A stretch of DNA of 57,240 nt from Niveispirillum sp. (lineage in GTDB: Bacteria > Pseudomonadota > Alphaproteobacteria > Azospirillales > Azospirillaceae). The notes under the pieces were generated by a model. That model was not told the origin of the DNA. It made no database searches and saw nothing but the letters and a program-made list of their open reading frames with translations. Numbering within the stretch: the first letter of the stretch is position 1; the number at the start of each line of letters is the position of its first letter. A program made the translations under genes and the position numbers. Location: positions 1 to 57,240 of the forward strand of contig NZ_JAGOGJ010000034.1 of assembly GCF_017996735.1 (NCBI RefSeq), written 5' to 3'. Of this stretch, positions 43,912 to 52,776 are shown in pieces.

Positions 43912-44661
43912 ATGCCGACATTGGACAACGCTCTTGGCGACATACAGGCCTGCGACAATCTGGACCGGCTTCACGGCGTGTTCCTGTCCCTCTGCCGGCG
44001 GCTGGGTTTCGCCAGTTTCAGCTATGTGGATGTGCGCGGGTTGCGCAGCGGCGAAGTGCTGCCCTTTTTCCAGACCAGCGTCAGGACGGATTTCGCCCGG
44101 ACCTATCAGGACGAGGGGTTCATCCTGCACGATCCCGTCTTCAACCGCGCCGCCACCACGAACGCCCCTTTCCGCTGGTCCGATCTTCCCGAATTCTCCC
44201 TGACATCGTCAGTTGGCCGTGCCAGCCGACAGCGACAGGTGCTGGAGAGCGCGTACGACCATGGCTACACGGAGGGGTACGTGCTGCCGGTCCACGCGCT
44301 CGACGCGGCCGGCCGGCCCGCCTCCTCCTTGCTGTCGCTTTATTGGACGCAGCGGCCGGCGGAAATGGGACTATCGGTGCCCAGTTGGCTGCGGCTGGTG
44401 GCGCTGGCCTATCACGAGAAGGCCCTGGCCCTGCGCGGCGTGCGCGAGGGAGTGACGCCGCCCCCGCCCCTGACGGGCCGTGAACGTGACTGTCTGCTGT
44501 GGGCCTGCCGGGGAAAGACCATCGCGGAAACCGCCATCATCCTGACCATTTCTGACCGGACGGTGAAGTTCCACATGGAAAACGCCATGCAGAAGCTGGG
44601 CGTTCACAACAAGTTCCACGCCATCGCCATGGCGATCCAACTGGGGATCATCGCGCCATAG
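43912..44661 (+). CDS. LuxR-family autoinducer-binding regulator (solo)
   Basis: The 249-aa regulator has an N-terminal autoinducer-binding domain (residues ~15-170) and a C-terminal LuxR HTH (LTGRERDCLLWACRGKTIAETAIILTISDRTVKFHMENAMQKLGVHNKFHAIAMAIQLG). In the ligand pocket Y65, D74-P75 and W89 fit the TraR residues Y61, D70 and W85, but the position matching TraR W57 is F61. No luxI synthase gene is in the window, so it may respond to a foreign or atypical signal. A lux-box-like palindrome lies in its own promoter. Confidence 0.9.
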   Translation: MPTLDNALGDIQACDNLDRLHGVFLSLCRRLGFASFSYVDVRGLRSGEVLPFFQTSVRTDFARTYQDEGFILHDPVFNRAATTNAPFRWSDLPEFSLTSSVGRASRQRQVLESAYDHGYTEGYVLPVHALDAAGRPASSLLSLYWTQRPAEMGLSVPSWLRLVALAYHEKALALRGVREGVTPPPPLTGRERDCLLWACRGKTIAETAIILTISDRTVKFHMENAMQKLGVHNKFHAIAMAIQLGIIAP

Positions 44662-44671
44662 GGTTACGGGT

Positions 44672-46348
44672 TCATCCCCGCCCGGCCAGCAGGCTTTCCG
44701 CCGCCGCGCGCGCCGCCTGGGTGATCTCCGCCCCCGACAGCATGCGGGCAACCTCTTCCAGCCGCTCCTGCGGGGACAGGGCAACCACCTCTGTGGCCGT
44801 GCGGCCGGCGCTGACCTTCTTGCGCACGTTCCAGTGATGGGCGCCGCGCGCCGCGACCTGCGGGCTGTGGGTGACGACCAGCACCTGCAGGTCATGCTGG
44901 CCCAGCCGGGCCAGACGTTCGCCGATGGCATCGGCCACGGCCCCGCCGACGCCGGTATCAACCTCATCGAACACCAGGGTCGGCACGGTGCCCACCTGCG
45001 CCAGCACCACCTTCAGCGCCAGCATGAAGCGCGCCAGTTCGCCGCCCGACGCGATCTTGGCCAGGGCCCCTGGCGGGGTGCCGGGGTTGGTGGCCACCTG
45101 GAAGGCGATGTCGTCGATGCCCGACGCGCTCCACCCATCCTCGCCCACCTGTTCCACCTTTGTGGCGAAACGGGCCTTCTCCAGGCGCAGGGGCTTCAGT
45201 TCGGCCGCCACCGCCTGGTCCAGCTTGCCGGCGGCCTTGGACCGGGCGGCGGACAGGGCGCGCGCGGCCTCCAGATAGGCGGCCTTGGCTGTTTCCGCCT
45301 GGGTCGCCAGCTTGGACAGGAGATCGCCCTGATCCTCGATCAGGTTCAGCTTGGCCGCCATGGCGGTGCGCAGGGCGACAAGGCCGTCCACGTCGGTGCC
45401 ATGCTTGCGCGCGGCGGCGCGCAGGGCGAACAGCCGCTCCTCGATCTTGTCCAGGTTGCCGCCGTCGCTGTCCATGTCGGCGGCAAAGCCCTGGATGGCG
45501 CGTGACGCGTCTCCCACTTCGCTGGCCGCCTGATCCAGGACGGAGATGATGGGGTCCAGCTTGCCGCCGGCCTTGTCCGCGATGCGCGACAGGGTGCGGA
45601 GCGCCGATGCCAGGGCGCGTTCGGCGCCGCGTTCACCCGACAGTTCGGTGGACGCCTGGGTCAGGCTCTCGATCAGTTTCTCGCGGTGCTGAAGCACGAC
45701 GCGCTGTTCGGCCAGGGACTTTTCCTCGCCCTCCTCGGGGGACAGCTGGTCCAGTTCCTCCACGGCGTGGCGCAGATAATCCTCTTCGGCGCGCGCGCGA
45801 TTGGCATCGGCCGCGGCCGTCAGCCTTGCCTGTTCCACCTGCCGCCAGGCCCGCCAGGATGCCGCCACCTTCTGCCCTTGCACCGACAACTGGGCGTAAT
45901 CATCCAGCAGGTCACGGTGGGTGCGGGGGTCCAGAAGACCATGGGTGTCGAACTGGCCATGCACCTCCACCAGCGTTTCGCCCAGCCGGCGCAGCAGGGT
46001 GACGCCCACCGGCTGGTCATTCACGAAACAGCGGGAGCGGCCGTCACTGGTCAGGGTGCGGCGGATGACCAGATTATCCTCCACCTCCAGTTCCTGCTCA
46101 CGCAGGATGGCGAAGGCGGGATGGTCGCCACGCCGGCCCAGGTCGAACTCGGCCGTGACGCTGGCCTGTTCGCTGCCATGGCGGACCAGCGAACTGTCGC
46201 CGCGCGCGCCCAGTGCCAGACCCAGCGCATCCAGCAGGATCGACTTGCCGGCGCCCGTTTCCCCCGTCAGCACACACAGGCCCGGCTGGAACGCCAGCGT
46301 CAGGCGTTCGATCAGGACAACGTCGCGGATCGACAGGGTGACAAGCAT
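44672..46348 (-). CDS. recN: DNA repair protein RecN
   Basis: This SMC-like ATPase acts in double-strand break repair. The 558-aa protein has Walker A TGETGAGKSILLDALGLALGARGD, a central coiled coil (~150-380), the signature region IASGGELARFMLALK, Walker B TLVFDEVDTGVGG and the LVVTHSPQVAARGAHHW switch. It is downstream of bamD with a terminator-like hairpin between them. The order bamD-recN is usual in alphaproteobacteria, where ligA often follows; here the convergent LuxR gene follows. Confidence 0.95.
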   Translation of the reverse strand: MLVTLSIRDVVLIERLTLAFQPGLCVLTGETGAGKSILLDALGLALGARGDSSLVRHGSEQASVTAEFDLGRRGDHPAFAILREQELEVEDNLVIRRTLTSDGRSRCFVNDQPVGVTLLRRLGETLVEVHGQFDTHGLLDPRTHRDLLDDYAQLSVQGQKVAASWRAWRQVEQARLTAAADANRARAEEDYLRHAVEELDQLSPEEGEEKSLAEQRVVLQHREKLIESLTQASTELSGERGAERALASALRTLSRIADKAGGKLDPIISVLDQAASEVGDASRAIQGFAADMDSDGGNLDKIEERLFALRAAARKHGTDVDGLVALRTAMAAKLNLIEDQGDLLSKLATQAETAKAAYLEAARALSAARSKAAGKLDQAVAAELKPLRLEKARFATKVEQVGEDGWSASGIDDIAFQVATNPGTPPGALAKIASGGELARFMLALKVVLAQVGTVPTLVFDEVDTGVGGAVADAIGERLARLGQHDLQVLVVTHSPQVAARGAHHWNVRKKVSAGRTATEVVALSPQERLEEVARMLSGAEITQAARAAAESLLAGRG

Positions 46349-46394
46349 GGCAGCGCCGGGGAATTGGGGAAGGGGAGCTTAAGGGGGGCCGGGT

Positions 46395-46431
46395 GATCCA
46401 CGCTTCAAACCACCTGGTAGAAGCGTGGATC
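46395..46431 (-). terminator. Hairpin between bamD and recN
   Basis: Perfect 12-bp stem GATCCACGCTTC/GAAGCGTGGATC with a 13-base loop, 5 bases after the bamD stop. There is no T-run on the minus strand, so it may attenuate rather than stop transcription into recN. Confidence 0.6.
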
Positions 46432-46436
46432 GCACA

Positions 46437-47264
46437 TCAGAACAGCCAGTCGACGGCCCGCTGGAACAGGGACGGCTTCTCGCCGCGTTCGCTGCGGTTC
46501 ATCAAGGCATAGGTGTACTGGTACCAGACGGAACCGGGATAATTATGGCCCAGCAGGGCGGCATTGGCCTGCGCCTCTTCCCGGATGCCCAGCGCCAGAT
46601 AGGATTCGACCAGACGGTGCAGGGCCTCCGGCACATGGCTGGTCGCCTGATATTCGTCGATGACGCGGCGGAAGCGCTTGATGGCGCCCATATACTCGCC
46701 GGTCGCCAGATAGAAGCGCCCGACCTCCATGTCCTTGCCGGCCAGATGATCGCGGGTCAGGTCGATCTTCAACCGCGCATCGCGGGCATAGGGGCTGGTG
46801 GGGAAGCGGCGGACCACTTCGTTCAGGTTCTTCAGCGCCTCATACGTCGTGCCCTGGTCGCGGCGCACGTCGCTGATCCGTTCGTAATTGCACAATGCCT
46901 TCAGATAGAAGGCATAGGCGGCATTGCGGTTGCCGGGGTGCAGCGCGATGAAGCGGTCGAGCGTGGTGATGGCGTCATCATAGCGCAGGGCCTGATAATG
47001 CGAATAGGCGGCCATCAACTGCGCGCGCACGGCCCATTGGCTGTAGGGGTGCTGGCGCTCGACCTCGTCGAACAGCAGCGCCGCCTTCGTGTAGTTGCGG
47101 TTGTCGATGGCGTTGGACGCCTCCGAATAGATCTGTTCGACCGGCCGCTCGACATAAGGCAACTCGTCCTTCTTGCCCGAGCAGGCGGCGAGGAACATAA
47201 GGGCGACCGGCGCCAGATGGCGGAGGACACGGGCGCGGCGGTTCGGACGTTCGGTGCGGAGCAT
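46437..47264 (-). CDS. bamD: Outer-membrane protein assembly lipoprotein BamD
   Basis: This lipoprotein of the BAM complex inserts beta-barrel proteins into the outer membrane. The 275-aa product has a signal with lipobox LMFLAAC and five TPR-like helical repeats (YTKAALLFDEVERQHPYSQWAVRAQLMAAYSHYQALRYDDAITTLDRFIALHP ...). ATG 47264 places the lipobox about 28 residues in; an upstream ATG at 47291 gives a worse signal peptide. The gene lies between the periplasmic binding-protein gene and recN. Confidence 0.92.
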   Translation of the reverse strand: MLRTERPNRRARVLRHLAPVALMFLAACSGKKDELPYVERPVEQIYSEASNAIDNRNYTKAALLFDEVERQHPYSQWAVRAQLMAAYSHYQALRYDDAITTLDRFIALHPGNRNAAYAFYLKALCNYERISDVRRDQGTTYEALKNLNEVVRRFPTSPYARDARLKIDLTRDHLAGKDMEVGRFYLATGEYMGAIKRFRRVIDEYQATSHVPEALHRLVESYLALGIREEAQANAALLGHNYPGSVWYQYTYALMNRSERGEKPSLFQRAVDWLF

Positions 47265-47434
47265 CGGCAAGGACAACCAAGCAGCAAGCATGAATGCGGG
47301 ATGCCTTATAGCACGCACGGGACCGCGACCGCCAAGCGGCAAACGTCACACGCAGGCACCGAAAGGCGCTTTTCGCGGAAGATGGGGGTGAATCCTGGCG
47401 GAACCATGGCGGCGACGGGACCCGTCGCCTATCG

Positions 47435-48241
47435 CTATGGCGGCGGGCGGCTGGCTTCCAGCACGGACTCCGGCCGATCGTGGGCCAGGGCCCGGTTGAA
47501 ACGGCGGCGCAGCGCCTCGCCTTCCGCACCGGGCCGGAAACAGACATGCAGGCTCTTGTCCTCCAGCAGCCGGGGATTGAAGCGCAGAGCCGCGCGCAAG
47601 GGTCGCAGGGCCGGGTCGGTGGACAGGAGATGGGCCAGCACATTGGCGTCGATCACCACCAGATCCAGACGCCCGGCCGCCAGCTTGCGCAGGTTGGTGG
47701 CATCGTCCACCGCCGGCTCCGCGATCAGGCGCCCGTCGGCGACCGCGCGGTCGAAACCGTCTGTATTGACATAGCCGCGCACGGTGCCGATGCGCCTGCC
47801 CGCAAGGTCGGCCAGTCCCCGCCAGTCCACGGGTGCCGCCACCCGCTCGGCAAAGCCCAGGGGGCTGCTGCCGATGGGGTTGGACAGCAGGCATTGGCCC
47901 TGGTCCAGGGCGGCGGTGCGGTATTCCGGGAAATAACCGGCACGGCCCTGCGCCTTCAATCCGGTGGTGACGGCGCGCTGCCAGGGCAGGAACTCCACCT
48001 CCAGCATCAGGCCGGCCCGCGCCAGGGTGCGTTCGACAATGGCGGTCGACAGGCCGCGGTTGGGCAGGTCGGGGCCGCTGAAAGGCGGCCAGTCAAGGCT
48101 GGTCAGCCGCACCGTAGATGCAATGCCTTCAGGGGCTTTATCGGCATGCACCATGGTGGCGGCCAGCAGCAGCGTCAGGCAAGCCGTGGCCAGGCCCCGA
48201 AGGCGGGCGGGTAGCAGGCTGGGATAGGGCCGTCGCGACAT
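47435..48241 (-). CDS. Periplasmic amino-acid-type solute-binding protein
   Basis: The 268-aa protein has a signal peptide (residues ~1-33, ending VHA) and an SBP_bac_3-like fold: VRLTSLDWPPFSGPDLPNRGLSTAIVERTLARAGLMLEVEFLPWQRAV, then GLADLAGRRIGTVRGYVNTDGFDRAV and LAAGRLDLVVIDANVLAHLL. No ABC permease or ATPase is adjacent, so it may be a receptor-type or orphan binding protein. It interrupts the usual lpxC-bamD adjacency. Confidence 0.82.
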   Translation of the reverse strand: MSRRPYPSLLPARLRGLATACLTLLLAATMVHADKAPEGIASTVRLTSLDWPPFSGPDLPNRGLSTAIVERTLARAGLMLEVEFLPWQRAVTTGLKAQGRAGYFPEYRTAALDQGQCLLSNPIGSSPLGFAERVAAPVDWRGLADLAGRRIGTVRGYVNTDGFDRAVADGRLIAEPAVDDATNLRKLAAGRLDLVVIDANVLAHLLSTDPALRPLRAALRFNPRLLEDKSLHVCFRPGAEGEALRRRFNRALAHDRPESVLEASRPPP

Positions 48242-48311
48242 TGCTCACCTTCGGAACGAGGGTGATTGTGCCCGACGGCGGCGGCCAGTCCAGTGACAGT
48301 CCCGTGAAAAA

Positions 48312-48334
48312 AGGCGCCGGGATCACCGGCGCCT
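48312..48334 (-). terminator. Rho-independent terminator after lpxC
   Basis: Stem AGGCGCCGG/CCGGCGCCT with a 5-base loop, followed on the minus strand by TTTTTT (48312-48307). It isolates the division cluster from the binding-protein gene. Confidence 0.88.
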
Positions 48335-48351
48335 CTGTGCATGCCGTCGAC

Positions 48352-48383
48352 GCCTTCAACCCCGATCTGTCGGGATTGAAGGC
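48352..48383. repeat. Palindrome, dispersed repeat type A, copy 2
   Basis: GCCTTCAACCCCGA and TCGGGATTGAAGGC pair with one mismatch around a 4-base loop, 8 bases after the lpxC stop. It is the counterpart of the 43324-43355 element. Confidence 0.65.
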
Positions 48384-48391
48384 CGCGGGTA

Positions 48392-49285
48392 TTACGCCAC
48401 TGCGGCGCGGTTGTCCCAGACCTCGGCATCTTCCCAGCGCCAGGCGGTGGCGTCGGCGAACATGGCCCGCAGGATGCCATTATTCATGGCATGGCCCGGA
48501 CGCAGGCCCTGGTAATGCCCCAGGATCGGGCCACCGGCCAGATACAGGTCGCCAACGGCGTCCAGGATCTTATGGCGGATGAACTCGTCCGTATGGCGCA
48601 GGCCGCCGGGATTCAGCACCCGATCCCCCTCGATGACCACGGCATTGTCCAGCGAACCGCCCTGACCCAGGCCGGCCTTGCGCATCGCTTCGACCTCATG
48701 CGCGAAGCCGAAGGTCCGGCAATCGGCCACCTCTGCCTTGAAGGCGCCATCGGTCAGTCGCAGGAAACCTTCCTGACGGCGGATCAGGGCCGTGTTCTCA
48801 TACACGATCTCGGCCCGGAAGCTGCTGACCGGGGACGGTGACAGGCTGACGATCTTGTCGCCATCCTGAACGCGCACATCCTTCAGGACCCGGATCACGC
48901 GGCGGGGCTGTTCCTGCTGCTGGATGCCGGCACATTCGATCAGGAAAACGAAGGGGGCCGAACTGCCATCCATGATGGGCAATTCCGGCGCGTCCACTTC
49001 CACCACGACATTGTCGATGTTCAGCCCGCGCAGGGCCGCCATCAGATGCTCGATGGTGCCGATGGTGGTGCCCTGCTGGTTCTTCAGCAGGGTACACAGA
49101 CGCGTATCCGACACCAGATCCCAGCGGGCCGGGATGGCGGCGCGGTCGGCGGGCACATCGGTGCGGATGAAGGTGATGCCATGGTCAACCGGGGCAGGCC
49201 GCAAGGTCATGCGGACGCGGCGTCCCGAGTGGAGACCGATGCCGGCGCAGTTGATGGTGCTCTTGAGCGTCTGTTGCCAGGACAT
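48392..49285 (-). CDS. lpxC: UDP-3-O-acyl-N-acetylglucosamine deacetylase
   Basis: This is the committed Zn-dependent step of lipid A biosynthesis. The 297-aa enzyme has INCAGIGLHSGRRVRMTLRPA at the start, the Zn ligand His in TIEHLMAALRGLNIDN, VEVDAPELPIMDGSSAPFVFLI, the catalytic CRTFGFAHEVEAMRKAGLGQGGSLDNAVV, and Zn ligands His and Asp in HTDEFIRHKILDAVGDLYLAG. ATG 49285 follows AAAGGGA by about 8 bases; ATG 49303 is an alternative. Confidence 0.96.
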   Translation of the reverse strand: MSWQQTLKSTINCAGIGLHSGRRVRMTLRPAPVDHGITFIRTDVPADRAAIPARWDLVSDTRLCTLLKNQQGTTIGTIEHLMAALRGLNIDNVVVEVDAPELPIMDGSSAPFVFLIECAGIQQQEQPRRVIRVLKDVRVQDGDKIVSLSPSPVSSFRAEIVYENTALIRRQEGFLRLTDGAFKAEVADCRTFGFAHEVEAMRKAGLGQGGSLDNAVVIEGDRVLNPGGLRHTDEFIRHKILDAVGDLYLAGGPILGHYQGLRPGHAMNNGILRAMFADATAWRWEDAEVWDNRAAVA

Positions 49286-49303
49286 GGGCTTGTCCCTTTC
49301 CAT

Positions 49304-49678
49304 GAGATCGACAGTAACGCCCCCTGATGCGAAAAGCCAGCAGCCGGACCCACATGACCGATCCCGATTTCGTACAGGGTCGGTTATAGGGCGCAACGCC
49401 ATCCCACCTGCGCTGCAATGCGGTGCCGCTGATCTCCGCAGCATGAAAATGCCAGAAGCCCTGTCCAGGTTCAAATCACTCTTTATTACCAATTGTTACG
49501 AAACACATTGGTAAGTACCTGAAACCCCTTCACAATTTTGACGGAAATGTGGCGGGACCCAAAAGGGAAAGGGCCGGTCCCCGCCGGACCGGCCCCTTGT
49601 GCAGTGCGATAAGTGTTTGATACTGAACGAAGTTCACGAGTCCTTCACCTCCGCCGGCAAGGACCCGGAACGCCATTT
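49304..49678. promoter_or_regulatory. lpxC upstream region with a nested dyad
   Basis: This 375-base gap holds the ftsZ terminator and the lpxC promoter. TTACCAAT (49486-49493) and ATTGGTAA (49507-49514) form a perfect 8-bp inverted repeat with a 13-base spacer that itself contains GTT-ACGA-AAC. A TAATAA sequence on the minus strand overlaps the left arm. It is a plausible operator for lpxC. Confidence 0.45.
49571..49595 (-). terminator. Terminator of ftsZ
   Basis: Perfect 10-bp stem GGGCCGGTCC/GGACCGGCCC with a 5-base loop; TTTCCCTTTT follows on the minus strand, about 84 bases after the ftsZ stop. Confidence 0.85.
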
Positions 49679-51355
49679 TCAGTTGGCCTGACGACGCAGG
49701 AAGGCCGGGATATCCAGCATTTCCTCCTCGCTGGGGGTCGCCTTGGCGCGCGGTGCGGGCTCGGCATGGGCTGCCGGCTGCGGCGCCGGGGCGGGCTGGC
49801 GGGCCTGGCTGTGGAACTGCGGCGCCGGTTGCGGTGCCGGGGCCGGCATGCGCGGGGCGGCCGGGGCCGGCTGCGGGCTGCCACCGCCGAACAGCTTGGA
49901 GAACAGGCCGCGCTTTTCAGGCTGCGGTGCCGGCGGCACGAATCGCTCCGGTGCCGTCGGCTGGTTGCTGCGCGGCGCGCCCTCGGCCGCACGCGGCGGG
50001 ATGAAGGCATCGTCGCGGCGGGGCGGAGCGGCCGGACGCATGTCCGAGGGGCGCAGTTCCTGCCCGGCCATGGCGGGGGCCGGCTGCGGTGCGGTGGCGG
50101 CCGCCATGGCCGCTGCGGCCTGCACCTCGGCGGCGGGTGCTTCCACCACGGGGTGCTGGGCCTCGGCAACGGCCGCGCCCGGCATGGGGGCGGGCGTCAT
50201 CGGGGCGAAGGCCGCGGCGGCACCGGGAATGGCCGCCGGCTGCAAGGCCGGGCGGGCCGGGATTGGATTGGCGGGGGCGGCCGGGATGCTGGCGGCGGCA
50301 CCGGTGGCGGTGGCCGGAACCGGGGCGACGCGGCGGCCCGACACGACCTGCAACTGCGGCTGGCCCACCGGCGGACGCTGCTGCACGGCATTGTCGATGC
50401 CGGTGGCGACGACGGAAACCCGCATCTTGCCGGACATGGTCTCGTCGAAGGTGGAGCCGAAGATGATGTTGGCTTCGGGGTCGACCTCGTCACGGATGCG
50501 GTTCGCGGCCTCGTCCACCTCGAACAGGGTCATGTCGTGACCGCCCGTGATGTTGATCAGCACGCCGCGGGCACCCTTCATGCTGATATCGTCCAGCAGC
50601 GGGTTGTTGATGGCGGCTTCGGCGGCATCGATGGCGCGGCGGTCGCTGTCGGACTCGCCGGTGCCCATCATGGCCTTGCCCATCTCGCTCATGACCGTGC
50701 GGATGTCGGCGAAGTCCAGGTTGATCAGGCCGGGCATGACCATCAGGTCGGTCACGCCGCGCACGCCTGCATGCAGTACGTCGTCGGCCATCTTGAAGGC
50801 GTCGGCGAAGGTCGTCTTCTCGTTGGCGATGCGGAACAGGTTCTGGTTCGGGATGATCAGCAGCGTATCGACATACTGCGCCAGCTCGGAGATACCGCTT
50901 TCAGCGGTACGCATGCGGTGCGCGCCTTCGAAATTGAAGGGCTTGGTCACCACGCCGACGGTCAGGATGCCCTGTTCACGCGCCGCCCGGGCGATGACGG
51001 GAGCGGCACCGGTGCCCGTGCCACCGCCCATGCCGGCGGTGATGAAGCACATGTTGGTGCCCGACAGATGGCCCAGGATCTCTTCCAACTGCTCTTCAGC
51101 GGCAGCGCGGCCCACATCGGGGCGCGACCCGGCACCCAGGCCGCGGGTGATGGTGGAGCCAAGCTGCACCCGCTTGGAGGCCAGATTGCCCTGCAGGGCC
51201 TGCGCGTCGGTGTTGGCCACCACGAACTCGACCCCTTCCAGGTTGGAACGGATCATGTTGTTGACGGCGTTGCCACCGGCACCGCCGACACCGAAGACGG
51301 TGATGCGGGGCTTGGTCTGCACTTCGACGCTGGGGATACCGAGTTTGATGCTCAT
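49679..51355 (-). CDS. ftsZ: Cell division protein FtsZ
   Basis: This tubulin-like GTPase forms the septal ring. The 558-aa protein has [21 protein letters not shown], the tubulin signature GGGTGTG at residues 110-116, and the T7 synergy-loop region LINLDFADI. The globular part ends near residue 320. It is followed by an unusually long, Pro/Ala/Gln-rich disordered linker (~225 residues) and the conserved C-terminal peptide DIPAFLRRQ that binds FtsA. The long linker resembles that of other alphaproteobacteria. Confidence 0.98.
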   Translation of the reverse strand: MSIKLGIPSVEVQTKPRITVFGVGGAGGNAVNNMIRSNLEGVEFVVANTDAQALQGNLASKRVQLGSTITRGLGAGSRPDVGRAAAEEQLEEILGHLSGTNMCFITAGMGGGTGTGAAPVIARAAREQGILTVGVVTKPFNFEGAHRMRTAESGISELAQYVDTLLIIPNQNLFRIANEKTTFADAFKMADDVLHAGVRGVTDLMVMPGLINLDFADIRTVMSEMGKAMMGTGESDSDRRAIDAAEAAINNPLLDDISMKGARGVLINITGGHDMTLFEVDEAANRIRDEVDPEANIIFGSTFDETMSGKMRVSVVATGIDNAVQQRPPVGQPQLQVVSGRRVAPVPATATGAAASIPAAPANPIPARPALQPAAIPGAAAAFAPMTPAPMPGAAVAEAQHPVVEAPAAEVQAAAAMAAATAPQPAPAMAGQELRPSDMRPAAPPRRDDAFIPPRAAEGAPRSNQPTAPERFVPPAPQPEKRGLFSKLFGGGSPQPAPAAPRMPAPAPQPAPQFHSQARQPAPAPQPAAHAEPAPRAKATPSEEEMLDIPAFLRRQAN

Positions 51356-51482
51356 CTGGCGGGACTCCTCTGGCGGGGGAGGGGAATTCGGGAAGGGCGG
51401 CGGAGGAACGTAAACGGTCTGGGTTCAGGCTTTGGCTGCCGTCATCGGCGGGCGCTGGGCCTGCGGCCGGGTCTTCGGGTCA

Positions 51483-52763
51483 TCATAGATTCTCCCGGAG
51501 CCAGCCATTGACGCGGCCCCACAGGCCCGCTGATTTCTCAGGGGCCGGGGCCAGCGCCGGCATTTCGTGGTTCTGCTGCATGGCATAGGCCAGCAGACCG
51601 GCGGCGGACGCGAAGGCCGGGCCGGAAACATTGGTGGCCAGCCCGCCGATGCGCAGCGGACGACCCAGGCGCACCTGCTTGTCCAGCACATTGGCGGCCA
51701 GTTCGCGCACACCCGAAAGCTGGCTGGCGCCGCCGGTCAGCACCACGCGCCGGCCGGCGGCCTTGGCGAAGCCGGACCCGTCCAGGCGCCCATGCACCAG
51801 TTCGAAAATCTCTTCCATGCGCGGCTGGATGATGCCGACCAGGAGGGATTTCGGCACATGGTTGGTCTGGCCGCGTTCCTCCTCGCCCACCTGGGGCACG
51901 TCGATCATCTCCCGCTCGTCCGACACGGCGGACACGGCGGAACCGAACAGCGTCTTCAGCCGCTCGGCCTGGGCCACCGGCGTGGTCAGGCCACGGGCGA
52001 TGTCGTTGGTGACATGGCCGCCGCCCAGTGGGATGCTGTCGCACCAGACCATCTTGCCGTCATTGAACACGGCCATGCTGGTGGTACCGCCGCCCATGTC
52101 GATGACGGTGACGCCCAGTTCCATCTCGTCTTCCACCAGGCAGGACAGGCCGGCGGCATAGGGGCTCATCACGAAGCTTTCGACGCCCAGATGGCAGCGG
52201 CCGACGCAGGTGGACAGGTTGCGCACAGGGCCGGCGGCAGCCGTCACCACATTCATGCGCACGCCCAGCCGCTCGCCCACCATGCCGCGCGGATCGCGGA
52301 TGCCCTTGGTGCCGTCAATGGCGTAGCCGACGGGGATGGAATGGATCAGTTCCGCATCGGACGATACGTCCAGCTTGCGCGCCTCGGCCAGGGCGCGGCG
52401 CACATCGCCGTCACCGATCTCCGCCCCCGTGACGGCCGTCTCCGCGATCAGGGTCTGGCTCTCCGGCTGGCCGCCCGACAGGCTGACCAGCACATCGCGG
52501 ATCTGCTCCCCCGCCATGGTTTCCGCCGCATGCACGGTGGTGCCAATGGCGGCTTCCGCCGCTTCCATGTCGACGATGCCGCCGGAGCGCACGCCACGGC
52601 TGATCTGGTGGCCGATGCCGACCACGCGGATGCTGCCGGGGTCATCGACCTTGGCGATGAAGCAGACGATCTTGCTCGACCCCACATCCAGGGCGGCGAT
52701 GGTGCCGCCGCGGGGGACCTTGCGGGACTTGGTTCGGGTGTTGAGGGCGCCGGGAAATGCCAT
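51483..52763 (-). CDS. ftsA: Cell division protein FtsA
   Basis: This actin-like protein anchors FtsZ filaments to the membrane. The 426-aa product has the ATP-binding IAALDVGSSKIVCFIAKV, the 1C domain (VLVSLSGGQPESQTLIAETAVTG), DMGGGTTSMAVFNDGKMVW, VLTGGASQLSGVRELA, and a C-terminal amphipathic membrane helix (SAGLWGRVNGWLREN). ATG 52763 lies 13 bases after the ftsQ stop; longer frames run inside ftsQ. Confidence 0.96.
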   Translation of the reverse strand: MAFPGALNTRTKSRKVPRGGTIAALDVGSSKIVCFIAKVDDPGSIRVVGIGHQISRGVRSGGIVDMEAAEAAIGTTVHAAETMAGEQIRDVLVSLSGGQPESQTLIAETAVTGAEIGDGDVRRALAEARKLDVSSDAELIHSIPVGYAIDGTKGIRDPRGMVGERLGVRMNVVTAAAGPVRNLSTCVGRCHLGVESFVMSPYAAGLSCLVEDEMELGVTVIDMGGGTTSMAVFNDGKMVWCDSIPLGGGHVTNDIARGLTTPVAQAERLKTLFGSAVSAVSDEREMIDVPQVGEEERGQTNHVPKSLLVGIIQPRMEEIFELVHGRLDGSGFAKAAGRRVVLTGGASQLSGVRELAANVLDKQVRLGRPLRIGGLATNVSGPAFASAAGLLAYAMQQNHEMPALAPAPEKSAGLWGRVNGWLRENL

Positions 52764-52776
52764 GTTCGCCGCTTCC

